A stretch of 64,000 nucleotides of DNA from positions 105,011 to 169,010 of the forward strand of contig NZ_JANIOC010000010.1 of the NCBI RefSeq assembly GCF_024733565.1, given 5' to 3'. Positions 6,741 through 15,049 of the stretch are shown piece after piece. The stretch's first letter is position 1, and every line of letters begins with the position of its first letter. Below the pieces are notes generated by a model. The model had not been told where the DNA came from, searched no databases, and worked only from the letters and a program-made list of their open reading frames with translations. The DNA is from Rossellomorea sp. SC111 (GTDB lineage: Bacteria > Bacillota > Bacilli > Bacillales > Bacillaceae_B). A program made the translations under genes and the position numbers.

Positions 6741-8066
6741 TTATTTAATCCATTTGGCAAAACTAAATTCATAAAGCGCTTTAACCGAAGGACGGATTCT
6801 GTCGTTCTCTAAGTAGGTTCGTTTAGAGGGCTTGGAATTCACCTCGATCAGCCATGGTTTCCCCGACTTATCAATTCCAATATCGATGCCAAACTCTGCG
6901 AAATTGCCTTCGATGCTATCGGCTAGAAGCTTTGAAGCGTGTATACATAATTCTTTCATTTCTTTCATGATAGCGACGCTCTCATTTGGAGAAAAAATAG
7001 TTTGCAAGACTACGAGGGGCTTTTCGATCCGGCCGCCCTGGTCGACATTTGCCACGAATTGATCTTGAGAAGCAATTCTCGCAACCGATGAGACCAGCCC
7101 CCAGTCTTCATCGCGGTTCTGGTGACAAAGAAATCGAAAGTCCAAAGGCTGTCCTTCGACTGTAAGAAAGTGGATCGTCTCCTGAACCAGATAAGAGTTA
7201 TTGCACCAGGCCTTAAGCTGTTTGTACAGAGCAGGGTAGGTCGGGAAAGTGAGAGGATTCTCAGGAGAAAATGAATTCTGCTGCATGTAATATCCATCGT
7301 CTCTTTTTTGGATCCTCATGATATAGCGTCCTTTACTCCCATTTATCCCTTTGACGAAAACATCGTGATATAAAGTAAGCATCTTCTCCAAGGGATGTAG
7401 TCCCTTTACGGTTTCGGGCAGGTGAGGAGAGAGGACGGGACTGTCTTTTAATGCGTTGTAGACCTGGTCTTTGGACAAAAAACCAGAATTGAAAACCTGA
7501 ATGCCTCGGACCAGTGAGTGGCCAAGAGCCTTTTGAAAGGAAGGTGATCTCTCGGTCTTTCGTGAGTGACATCGATTGTATAGTACATGGGGAGCAGGTA
7601 GAGGCCAGGTTTCCCAATCGTTCCCGTTATAATAAACACCTTCCGTTTTATTCCCGACGAAGGAGGAAAGGGGGAGCAGGTAGAAAAATCCACCTTTTCG
7701 TTGAAACCATTCCACACACTCTGTAAAATATTCTTTTAAAGAGTGTGAATGGATGGTACCCAGGGAAGATTGATTGAGTAAGAGTGCCACAACCGGTCCC
7801 ATATGGATCAAGGCATTCCTGGTGTCGATGGAAATCCATATATTTTGTAGTGGCGGGATGGATGCGAATAATGAATCTGATGTATCCAACATAATCTGTA
7901 AAGAATCCGTTTTTGTTTCCACGCATGTAACGTCAAGAAGGGAGCTGCCACATTTCAACGTCATATATCGTTGAAAAGGGAAGCGGTCCATCCATTTTCC
8001 TGGAATATATAAATGATGATGCTCCTTATTATGTTGATGCGAAATAAATGAACATTTTATCTTCAT
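6741..8066 (-). CDS. YheC/YheD-family ATP-grasp protein, first gene of the cluster
   Basis: A 441-residue protein starting at MKIKCSFISH; the frame stays open for 43 more codons upstream, but only this ATG has a GGGGAA ribosome binding site. It carries APHVLYNRCHSRKTERS, VKGINGSKGRYIMRI (glycine-rich loop), DFRFLCHQNRDEDWGL and LIEVNSKPSKRTY, so all family motifs are intact. It has the longer N-terminal extension seen in the YheD-like paralogue. As first gene it is 15 bp upstream of the yheC-like gene. A sigma-E-like promoter lies upstream, consistent with mother-cell expression (inference). Confidence 0.8.
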   Translation of the reverse strand: MKIKCSFISHQHNKEHHHLYIPGKWMDRFPFQRYMTLKCGSSLLDVTCVETKTDSLQIMLDTSDSLFASIPPLQNIWISIDTRNALIHMGPVVALLLNQSSLGTIHSHSLKEYFTECVEWFQRKGGFFYLLPLSSFVGNKTEGVYYNGNDWETWPLPAPHVLYNRCHSRKTERSPSFQKALGHSLVRGIQVFNSGFLSKDQVYNALKDSPVLSPHLPETVKGLHPLEKMLTLYHDVFVKGINGSKGRYIMRIQKRDDGYYMQQNSFSPENPLTFPTYPALYKQLKAWCNNSYLVQETIHFLTVEGQPLDFRFLCHQNRDEDWGLVSSVARIASQDQFVANVDQGGRIEKPLVVLQTIFSPNESVAIMKEMKELCIHASKLLADSIEGNFAEFGIDIGIDKSGKPWLIEVNSKPSKRTYLENDRIRPSVKALYEFSFAKWIK

Positions 8067-8137
8067 CCGACATTCCCCGTTTGCATAACCCGTTAGATTG
8101 ACTTTATAATAATTTATTGGGCTAATGTTGATATAGC

Positions 8138-8165
8138 ATTCTATGTAAACATAGGCAAAATGTTC
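8138..8165 (-). promoter_or_regulatory. Possible sigma-E promoter for the yheC/D operon
   Basis: On the minus strand a CATAGAAT box resembles the sigma-E -10 (CATACAMT), with an AT-rich GAACATTTT upstream in roughly the -35 position. It lies about 70 bp before the first gene. The match is modest. Confidence 0.3.
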
Positions 8166-8197
8166 AAACGAGAGAAGTAGAAAAGGAAGGTGCACTC

Positions 8198-9337
8198 ATG
8201 CTAGATGCTTTCATCCTGGTATTATTCATGGTAATCGTTGGTGCCCTTATTGGGGGAGTCACCAATTCACTCGCAATAAAAATGTTATTCAGGCCTTATC
8301 GGGCATACTATATCGGAAAATTCAAAGTTCCATTTACACCGGGACTGATCCCGAAACGCCGGGAGGAATTGGCGGAACAACTCGGGAAGATGGTGGTGGA
8401 CCACTTAATCACCCCTGAAAGCCTTCAGAAGAAAGTGATGAATGAGGACTTCCAAAAGGATGTGACCATTTGGCTATCCGAAGAATTACAACCGGTATTC
8501 ACATCCGATAGAACGGTGAATGAGTGGCTCGAGACCCTTCAAATCCCCATTTCCTCCGATCGACTCAATGAATGGCTTGAGGACTGGATCGCAGTAAAAA
8601 TTAAGGATGCAAAGACGTCCTATACTTCTATGAAACTGGAAGAGGCACTTCCTGAGAAGTGGCAGGAAAAGGTTTCAGAAAGGATCCCGAAGCTTGTCGA
8701 CTTCATTGCCAACAGGGCTGAAACGTATTTCACAAGCCCGGAAGGAAAGATGAAAGTGAAGATCATGATCGATGATTTCCTGAAAGAACGCGGCATGCTC
8801 GGGAACATGCTGGGTATGTTCCTTGGTAACACGTCGGTTGCGGATAAAGTGCAGCCGGAAATCGTCAAGTTCATCAAGCATGAAGGCACACAGGAGATCC
8901 TCTTTAACCTCTTGTCCAAAGAGTGGTCGAAGCTGAAACAAATGAAGCTGGAAGAATTCATCGACAGATTGCCGGAAGAAGACTTGATCAGGACGGCCCA
9001 AACCTCCCTGGTCAAGCTCGTCAACATCGACGGTCACCTCTCCAAGCCGCTCAAGTCTTGGCTCGAGCCGCACAAGCATTCCTTTTTCGACAAACAACTG
9101 CCGAAATGGGTGGATAGAGGGACGGACCTCTTATCCAAGAAGATTCCGAACCTCATGGAGAAGATGCACCTGCAACAAATCGTTCAAGAGCAGGTGGAAT
9201 CCTTCTCTGTCGGGAGGTTGGAAGAACTTGTCCTCGGCATTTCGCGGCGTGAATTCAAAATGATCACCTATCTCGGGGCTTTGCTCGGCGGCGTGATCGG
9301 GATCATTCAGGGAATGATCGCCCTTATGATATCCTGA
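8198..9337 (+). CDS. yheB: YheB family membrane protein (DUF445)
   Basis: A 379-residue DUF445 protein. It has an N-terminal transmembrane helix (residues 1-25, FILVLFMVIVGALIGGVTNS), the conserved block MLFRPYRAYYIGKFKVPFTPGLIPKRR directly after it, a long amphipathic helical middle, and a C-terminal membrane segment (YLGALLGGVIGIIQGMIALM). It is expected at the membrane; function unknown. The first codon follows an AAGGAAGG ribosome binding site. It is divergent from the yheC/D operon and followed by yheA in the same direction, as in B. subtilis. Confidence 0.9.
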   Translation: MLDAFILVLFMVIVGALIGGVTNSLAIKMLFRPYRAYYIGKFKVPFTPGLIPKRREELAEQLGKMVVDHLITPESLQKKVMNEDFQKDVTIWLSEELQPVFTSDRTVNEWLETLQIPISSDRLNEWLEDWIAVKIKDAKTSYTSMKLEEALPEKWQEKVSERIPKLVDFIANRAETYFTSPEGKMKVKIMIDDFLKERGMLGNMLGMFLGNTSVADKVQPEIVKFIKHEGTQEILFNLLSKEWSKLKQMKLEEFIDRLPEEDLIRTAQTSLVKLVNIDGHLSKPLKSWLEPHKHSFFDKQLPKWVDRGTDLLSKKIPNLMEKMHLQQIVQEQVESFSVGRLEELVLGISRREFKMITYLGALLGGVIGIIQGMIALMIS

Positions 9338-9411
9338 TAAGGGTCCTTCCTAGAAATCCACCCTATTGTTTGTTATAGTGAAGGAGAATGAAATTTTAGG
9401 AGGTACGTATT

Positions 9412-9765
9412 TTGGCTATTAACTTATACGATCAAGCGAACGAACTGGAAAGCGCATTGCGTCAGAGCGATGAATTCCTGCAACTGAAGAAAATGTATGA
9501 TGAAGTAAACAATGACGAATCTGCTAGCAAGATGTTTGAAAACTTCAGAAACATTCAAATGACTCTTCAACAAAAACAAATGAGCGGTGAAGAAATTTCT
9601 CAGGAAGAAGTGGAGCAGGCTCAAAAAACGGCTCAACTTGTTCAACAGCATGAAAAGATTGCGAAGCTTATGGAAGCTGAGCAACGCATGAGCATGGTGA
9701 TCAATGACTTAAACAAAGTCATCATGAAGCCGCTTGAAGAACTTTACGGTTCTATGCAAAAATAA
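9412..9765 (+). CDS. yheA: YheA, YlbF/YmcA-family helical protein
   Basis: A 117-residue, almost fully helical protein of the YlbF/YmcA family (UPF0342). The start is TTG, 8 nt after AGGAGG. The sequence is rich in Gln/Glu with the family features SDEFLQLKKMYDEV and FENFRNIQMTLQQKQ. YlbF and YmcA (with YaaT) modulate RNase Y and developmental pathways in B. subtilis; YheA is the less understood paralogue, and a role in RNA metabolism or membrane microdomains is only suggested by family. It has its own TTGTTT/TATAGT promoter-like sequence and a strong terminator. Confidence 0.9.
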   Translation: MAINLYDQANELESALRQSDEFLQLKKMYDEVNNDESASKMFENFRNIQMTLQQKQMSGEEISQEEVEQAQKTAQLVQQHEKIAKLMEAEQRMSMVINDLNKVIMKPLEELYGSMQK

Positions 9766-9776
9766 TCGTGATGAGT

Positions 9777-9813
9777 AGGGACCGACTTCCTGATGGGGAG
9801 TCGGTCTTTTTTT
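9777..9813 (+). terminator. Rho-independent terminator of yheA
   Basis: Stem GACCGACT / AGTCGGTC followed by TTTTTTT. Confidence 0.9.
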
Positions 9814-9968
9814 GTTGGGCTACTGAACGGGGTTGGAGTGGTTTTTCCTTTTATTGTAAAATGACGCAATCATCATCCCGAGCAAAACATATACATTCTC
9901 CAATCGAACTCCTCAACGCTCCATCTCCCCATTCCCAACGAATAGTCATCATTTCCTATCCTCCTTGT

Positions 9969-9997
9969 CATATTTGTCTCCCATCCTTCATAAAAGT
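9969..9997 (+). promoter_or_regulatory. Possible sigma-E promoter of yhaX
   Basis: CATATT followed 14 bp later by CATAAAAG resembles the sigma-E -35/-10 pattern and lies about 40 bp before the yhaX start. B. subtilis yhaX is a sigma-E gene (recalled). The match is approximate. Confidence 0.35.
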
Positions 9998-10034
9998 AGA
10001 GAAAGGGAGTAGACAACATATAGGGGGGACACCA

Positions 10035-10907
10035 ATGATGATCTATCGAATGCTGGCTTTGAATATTGATGGCACGATTGTAAATGAAAACGGAAAAATT
10101 GCGAAGGAAACGAAGGAAGCAATTGAGTACGTTCAAGATAAAGGGGTTCCGGTCACATTGGTTACTAGCCGGAGTTTTGCATCAGCCAAGAAAGTAGCCA
10201 AAGCCCTGAAGCTTGAAAGTCCGATTGTTACACACAGCGGTGCCTATATCGCAGGCGAGCTTGAGAAACCGATGTACGTGAAAAAAATTGCGGAAGACAT
10301 TACCTATGAAATCTCTCAATTCCTTGAAGGCTTTTCATGCCAGGTACACTTGTCCCATGAAAAGCGGTCCATCGTAGGCAAGACCAGTACCCAGGCACGT
10401 GAGATGGCAAGGGTCTCGTGGCAAAAAGAATCGAAATTACTATACAGCAAACAGTTTGTGGACCGGGTCAGTCATCACCTGTTGGAGAATCCGATGTCTG
10501 TACCGAAGATTTCGGTTGTAATGGAGCACAAGGAAGACGTGTTGGACGTTGTCGCTTCGCTAAAAGGAATGTATGAAGAAGTGGACGCGATCCCGACGTC
10601 TGACTATAAATTGGATATCGTGCCAAGGGGTGTTTCAAAGCTCCGGGGATTGATGTATCTGTCTGAGCGTCTCGGAGTGAAGAAGCATCAAATCGTGATG
10701 GTCGGATCCGGGATCGATGACATCGATTCCATGGAGTGCTCGGGCCTCGGTGTCGCCATGGGCGATGCACCGCGTCAAGTGCGGGAAGCAGCGGACTGGA
10801 TCACACGCAGTCAGGTTGAAAAAGGGATTCCGTACTTTGTCACTGAGTTATTCCGTAAACAACATCCCATCCCATTCTTGAAAAAAATGAACATCATAAA
10901 ATCGTAA
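10035..10907 (+). CDS. yhaX: Cof-type HAD phosphatase, YhaX
   Basis: A 290-residue HAD-superfamily hydrolase of the Cof/IIB cap class. The frame is open much further upstream, but the ATG at 10035 follows AGGGGGGACACC and fits the family. The first motif is changed: MLALNIDGTIVNENG has Asn where the catalytic nucleophile Asp of DxDGT normally sits (NIDGT), so phosphatase activity may be reduced or lost. Motif II (VTLVTSRS), the conserved Lys region and motif IV (GSGIDDIDSMECSGLGVAMGDA) are present. In B. subtilis YhaX is made in the mother cell and is involved in sporulation. It stands as a single gene with its own terminator. Confidence 0.85.
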   Translation: MMIYRMLALNIDGTIVNENGKIAKETKEAIEYVQDKGVPVTLVTSRSFASAKKVAKALKLESPIVTHSGAYIAGELEKPMYVKKIAEDITYEISQFLEGFSCQVHLSHEKRSIVGKTSTQAREMARVSWQKESKLLYSKQFVDRVSHHLLENPMSVPKISVVMEHKEDVLDVVASLKGMYEEVDAIPTSDYKLDIVPRGVSKLRGLMYLSERLGVKKHQIVMVGSGIDDIDSMECSGLGVAMGDAPRQVREAADWITRSQVEKGIPYFVTELFRKQHPIPFLKKMNIIKS

Positions 10908-10914
10908 CCATAGG

Positions 10915-10955
10915 AACACCCCGTTTTTCCAACAGGAATACGGGGTGTTATTTTG
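10915..10955 (+). terminator. Terminator of yhaX
   Basis: Stem AACACCCCGT / ACGGGGTGTT with ATTTTG after it. Confidence 0.85.
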
Positions 10956-11040
10956 TTGGGAGGTTTCGGACCATTGACCATTTCCACCCCTTTCTGTACA
11001 CTTATAAAAGCTTATTAGTTTTATGAAAGGTGATTAGAAC

Positions 11041-12540
11041 GTGAATGTTTTGATAAAAGGAATCGAGGATGAGCGTTTTGAACGTCCCCTGCGATTGATA
11101 GCGAATTTATTCTTTGAAGAGTCTGCCATTCACTTCGGTGATTGTGATGAGGCCGACCTTCAAGTCCATATAGAACTTTCTTCAGAAGACAAGATAGAGG
11201 CAGAAGCTGTATTAACTCCCTCAAGAGAACAAGAACAATCATACACGGCGCGCTATGAGCATGACTGGGTGCCTTATGAAAATGAGAAAGAACGGTTCAA
11301 ACAGCTGAAAACGGCTGTTTCCCATGTGTATTTGAATGTTCTTCAAGATTTGACGGGGATCAGACAGAAATGGGGCATCTTGACGGGAATCCGTCCCACG
11401 AAACTCATTCATAAGCAAACCCAGCTTGGATTGCCTAAACAAGAGATTCATGAGAAATTAAAAAAAGAATACCTGATCACGGATGAAAAGATTGAGCTGA
11501 TGCAAAACATCGTCGACCGTCAATTATCCGTTGTACCGGATCTCTATGATCTACAGCATGAAGTGAGCATTTATATCGGCATTCCCTTTTGTCCGACCAA
11601 ATGTGCTTATTGTACATTTCCTGCCTATGCGATTCTCGGTAAACAAGGGAGGGTGGATTCCTTCCTTGCGGGACTTCACTACGAAATTCAGGAAATGGGA
11701 CGCTGGATGAAGGAAAATAATATCAAGATTACGACCATCTATTACGGCGGGGGTACACCAACATCCATCACAGCCGAAGAAATGGATGCCCTGTATGAAG
11801 AGATGTACCGTTCCTTCCCGGATGTCGACAAGGTAAGGGAAGTGACAGTGGAAGCAGGGAGACCGGATACGATATCCGAGGATAAACTCGAAGTGCTCAA
11901 TAAATGGAACATCGACCGGATCTCCATCAATCCTCAATCGTACACCCAGGAAACCTTAAAAGCGATCGGGCGTCATCATACAGTGGAAGAAACGATTGAT
12001 AAGTTTCATTTATCCCGTGGCATGGGAATGAACAACATCAATATGGACCTCATCATTGGTCTTCCAGGCGAGGAGCTTCCTGAACTTCAGCATTCTTTGG
12101 ACGAAACAGAGAAGCTTATGCCGGAATCATTGACGGTTCACACCTTGTCCTTTAAGCGGGCGTCTGAAATGACGAAGAACAAGGACAAGTACAAAGTGGC
12201 GGATCGGGTTGAGATCGGGAAGATGATGAATCTTGCGGAAGAATGGACCAAGGAGCATGGATATGGGCCGTACTATCTATACCGTCAAAAAAACATTCTC
12301 GGCAACCTGGAAAATGTGGGATACGCCCTTCCTGAGCAAGACAGCATCTATAACATCATGATCATGGAAGAAGTCCAAACCATCATCGGTATCGGTTGCG
12401 GGGCGGCAAGCAAATTCATCGATCCAAAGACAGGAAAAATCACGCATTTCGCCAATCCGAAAGAACCGAATGCCTATAACCTTGGGTTCAAAGAATATAC
12501 AGAGAAGAAAATCAAGATTTTGAATGATTTGTTTTCATAA
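11041..12540 (+). CDS. hemZ: Oxygen-independent coproporphyrinogen III dehydrogenase-like radical SAM protein HemZ
   Basis: A 499-residue radical SAM protein with a GTG start. The cluster motif CPTKCAYC (CxxxCxxC) lies at about residues 184-191, after an N-terminal domain of about 170 residues that is typical of HemZ and absent from HemN. Further family blocks are YYGGGTPTSITAEEMD, EVTVEAGRPDTI, RISINPQSYTQETLKAIGR and DLIIGLPGE. It is predicted to oxidise coproporphyrinogen III without oxygen, in the cytoplasm. The rest of the haem genes (hemEHY) are 30 kb downstream, as in B. subtilis. It is monocistronic with a terminator. Confidence 0.92.
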   Translation: MNVLIKGIEDERFERPLRLIANLFFEESAIHFGDCDEADLQVHIELSSEDKIEAEAVLTPSREQEQSYTARYEHDWVPYENEKERFKQLKTAVSHVYLNVLQDLTGIRQKWGILTGIRPTKLIHKQTQLGLPKQEIHEKLKKEYLITDEKIELMQNIVDRQLSVVPDLYDLQHEVSIYIGIPFCPTKCAYCTFPAYAILGKQGRVDSFLAGLHYEIQEMGRWMKENNIKITTIYYGGGTPTSITAEEMDALYEEMYRSFPDVDKVREVTVEAGRPDTISEDKLEVLNKWNIDRISINPQSYTQETLKAIGRHHTVEETIDKFHLSRGMGMNNINMDLIIGLPGEELPELQHSLDETEKLMPESLTVHTLSFKRASEMTKNKDKYKVADRVEIGKMMNLAEEWTKEHGYGPYYLYRQKNILGNLENVGYALPEQDSIYNIMIMEEVQTIIGIGCGAASKFIDPKTGKITHFANPKEPNAYNLGFKEYTEKKIKILNDLFS

Positions 12541-12546
12541 AAAGAT

Positions 12547-12578
12547 ACACGCCGCTTCATGAGTGGCGTGTTTTTTTA
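12547..12578 (+). terminator. Terminator of hemZ
   Basis: Stem ACACGCC / GGCGTGT followed by seven or more T. Confidence 0.9.
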
Positions 12579-12615
12579 TCATGCTCTTTTTGTAAAGCTT
12601 GTTGCTACTTATGGT

Positions 12616-12873
12616 AGCGAGTGGTGGTTGATTTCCGCTGCAGGTGCTCGCTTTCCGCGGGGCTGGCGGTGAGCCTCCTCGGCTTCGCCTGCGGGGCACC
12701 TGTCCAGCTCCGTCGGCCAGCCCCTCGAGGTCATAAGATGAATAGTCCAAGAAGGCAAAGTGCGCCTTCCCGGCCCCTTCATCTTATGCTTGTCGGGTCT
12801 GTGCGAGCCGCCTGCGCTTTTCGTACTGTCCAGCGTTTCCCGCAGGAGTCGAGCAACTTCCGCTCCAATCAAC
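12616..12873. repeat. Dispersed element A containing an inserted core hairpin element
   Basis: The outer element runs from AGCGAGTGGTGGTTGATTTCC to CTTCCGCTCCAATCAAC, containing GCTCGCTTTCCGCGGGGC and TTTCCCGCAGGAGTCGAGC. Between CACCTG and CCAGCGTTTCCCGC lies a copy of the core element (12700-12834), bounded on both sides by CTGTCCAGC; the copy at 30.8 kb has no insert and reads CACCTGCCCAGCG. Further copies with the core are at 42.7 and 60.5 kb. Open frames across it are incidental. Confidence 0.9.
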
Positions 12874-12963
12874 TAGCATACACCTCCAGAAAACATCTTT
12901 CTTGTCCAGTGGCCACAAGTAGCTAATAGTAAGATCCAAATTTATTAATTTTTTTGCTAGTAA

Positions 12964-13133
12964 GCTCTGTCACGGTATCTCTTCAAGATGGTGAGGGGAA
13001 CGGCGTAGACTCTTGCGGAAAAACGTGCGTGCCGAGACCCCGTTCGGCTAAGCTGAGGAGGCTTGGCCGTTCGTCCGCCGGAAAGCGAAGCCGTTCCCAT
13101 CACCATCTATCGCACTCACACATAGACAGAGCC
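12964..13133. repeat. Dispersed element B (MITE-like), degenerate copy
   Basis: The ends GCTCTGTCA and GACAGAGCC form an imperfect terminal inverted repeat. Inside are GATGGTGAGGGGAAC / GTTCCCATCACCATC arms and the pair GACTCTTGCGGAAAA / GAGACCCCG. It is the same element, in opposite orientation, as the intact copy at 42419-42587. No target duplication is visible here. The rest of the 0.8 kb gap (12874-12963, 13134-13290) shows nothing I can name. Confidence 0.8.
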
Positions 13134-13297
13134 TTGGCAGTGCCTATGTAAGAAAACAACAATCTTTGTGAAAAGAACTTTTTATTATAATGACTTTCGT
13201 TTCCTAGTTCATTACAGGAATATTTCAACCCATGCTTAAAGGATAAATCATCATGAAAGGAGAATTAGTAAGATAGACATAGAGAATCAGACATTTT

Positions 13298-13313
13298 TTG
13301 TAAACGCTTACTA
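13298..13313 (+). promoter_or_regulatory. Candidate cre site upstream of the acyl-CoA ligase
   Basis: TTGTAAACGCTTACTA matches 13 of 14 fixed positions of the cre consensus and lies 21 bp before the start codon, near the likely promoter, a position expected for CcpA repression of fatty-acid use. Confidence 0.6.
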
Positions 13314-13334
13314 TATTGAGGGGAGAGATCGAAT

Positions 13335-14948
13335 ATGATGCAAACACCTCTGCTATTGACACAAATGATTGAACGAGCCGAAAAATATTTCCCTAAGAAA
13401 GAAATCGTATCCCGGACGGAATCCGGTATCAACCGCTTCACATACAAACAGTGGGCCGAAAGAACGCGGAGGCTGGCAAGCTCCCTATCCAAACTCGGTA
13501 TCGAAGAAGGGGACAAAGTCGGTACACTTGCATGGAATCATCACCGTCATCTGGAAGCGTACTTTGCGATTCCATGCAGCGGAGCCGTACTACATACGAT
13601 CAATATCCGCTTATCGCCCCAACATATCGTTTACATCATCAATCATGCCAGGGATCAAGTATTGCTCATCGACCCGGACATCGTCCCGCTCATTGAAAAG
13701 GTCAAGGACCAGATCCCGACGGTTAAAGCCTTCATTGTCATGACCGATGGAGAGTTGCCTGAAACGACTCTTGAGCCTGTGTATCATTATGAAAGATTGT
13801 TGGAAGAAGGAGATCCATCGTTCCAATTTCGTAACGACATTGATGAAAATGCCCCTGCGGGAATGTGTTACACGTCCGCCACGACCGGAAACCCCAAAGG
13901 AGTCATTTATTCCCATCGGGGAATCGTACTCCATGCAATGGCACTTGGACTGGCTGATACGACAGGCGTCAGTGAAAGGGACGTTGCATTGCCGGTGGTG
14001 CCGATGTTCCATGTGAACGCCTGGGGACTACCGTTTGCGTCGGTCTGGTTCGGGAGTAAGCAGGTTCTGCCGGGACCTTATTTCACCCCTGGCCTGCTTG
14101 CAGGGCTCATGCAGGATGAGAAAGTGACCATTTCCGCAGGGGTACCGACGATTTGGCTTGGGTTACTCAATGAATTGGAGAAGAATGAGTATGATCTTTC
14201 AAGCCTCCGTTCCGTTCTTTGTGGGGGATCAGCAGCCCCTAAAGGGATGATCAGAACATTTGAAGAAAAGTTCGGCATCCCGTTCATGCATGCCTATGGA
14301 ATGACCGAAACGAGCCCACTCGCTGTGATCGCTGCATCAAAAAGCTATCATGACGAACTTTCTGCCGAAGAGAAGCTCGACTTGAAAGCGAAGCAGGGGA
14401 TCCTTGTACCCGGATTAGATATGAAAATCGTCGGGAAAGACGGGGAAGTGGCATGGGATGGAATTGAAATGGGGGAGCTTGCCTTAAGGGGTCCATGGAT
14501 TGCTTCAGAGTATTATGAAGATGATCGCACCAAGGATGCGTTCAGGGATGGCTGGCTGTATACAGGGGATGTCGTCACCATTGATGAAGAGGGATATATC
14601 AAGATCGTCGATCGTACGAAGGACCTGATCAAATCGGGCGGGGAATGGATTTCTTCCGTAGATCTTGAAAATGCCCTCATGGCCCATGAACATATCTTTG
14701 AAGCCGCTGTGGTGGCCGTTCCCCATGAGGAGTGGCAGGAACGTCCGATTGCCTGTGTCGTCTTAAAGGAATCGGGAAAAGGAAATGTGACCAAAGAAGA
14801 AATCATGGACTTCCTTAAGCCACAGTTTGCAAAATGGTGGCTGCCGGATGAGATACTGTTCCTGGATGAAATCCCGAAAACCTCTGTTGGGAAATTCTTG
14901 AAGAGGGCTCTCAGGGATCAGGTGCAGGATCGGATGAAACAAATTTAA
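13335..14948 (+). CDS. Fatty-acyl-CoA ligase (AMP-forming), medium/long-chain type
   Basis: A 537-residue ANL-superfamily enzyme that would activate fatty acids to acyl-CoA through an acyl-adenylate. Motifs: the P-loop CYTSATTGNPKGV (about residues 178-190; Ala replaces the usual second Gly of SGTTG), the adenine-binding HAYGMTETSP, the hinge GWLYTGDVVTIDEEGYIKIVDR and the C-terminal lysine in PKTSVGKFLKRAL. The overall pattern resembles AlkK-type ligases. The ATG pair follows GGGGAGA. The next gene is the enoyl-CoA hydratase yhaR, 100 bp away and probably co-functional in beta-oxidation. A cre-like box overlaps the upstream region. Chain-length preference cannot be read. Confidence 0.88.
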   Translation: MMQTPLLLTQMIERAEKYFPKKEIVSRTESGINRFTYKQWAERTRRLASSLSKLGIEEGDKVGTLAWNHHRHLEAYFAIPCSGAVLHTINIRLSPQHIVYIINHARDQVLLIDPDIVPLIEKVKDQIPTVKAFIVMTDGELPETTLEPVYHYERLLEEGDPSFQFRNDIDENAPAGMCYTSATTGNPKGVIYSHRGIVLHAMALGLADTTGVSERDVALPVVPMFHVNAWGLPFASVWFGSKQVLPGPYFTPGLLAGLMQDEKVTISAGVPTIWLGLLNELEKNEYDLSSLRSVLCGGSAAPKGMIRTFEEKFGIPFMHAYGMTETSPLAVIAASKSYHDELSAEEKLDLKAKQGILVPGLDMKIVGKDGEVAWDGIEMGELALRGPWIASEYYEDDRTKDAFRDGWLYTGDVVTIDEEGYIKIVDRTKDLIKSGGEWISSVDLENALMAHEHIFEAAVVAVPHEEWQERPIACVVLKESGKGNVTKEEIMDFLKPQFAKWWLPDEILFLDEIPKTSVGKFLKRALRDQVQDRMKQI

Positions 14949-15049
14949 TTGAGGCGGGAGATCGGCTCTATGTCGATTTCCATTTTGAATTATTGTACTT
15001 TTCTAAATAATCATTCTGCGCTATGCTAATAGAAAGGGGAGGGGTTTTT

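Noticed and set aside
8067-8195. 43-residue N-terminal extension of the first yheC/D-type gene
   Set aside because: No ribosome binding site at its start and it would overlap the yheB upstream region; the internal ATG gives the normal family start.
9768-10034. N-terminal extension of YhaX by 89 residues
   Set aside because: The extension covers the yheA terminator and low-complexity sequence; the ATG at 10035 has a strong ribosome binding site and fits the family length.
12609-12926. Open frames on both strands across element A at 12.7 kb, resembling those at 60.5 kb
   Set aside because: Shared peptide strings follow the DNA repeat and its reverse complement; the copy at 30.8 kb breaks the frame. 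No start signals.
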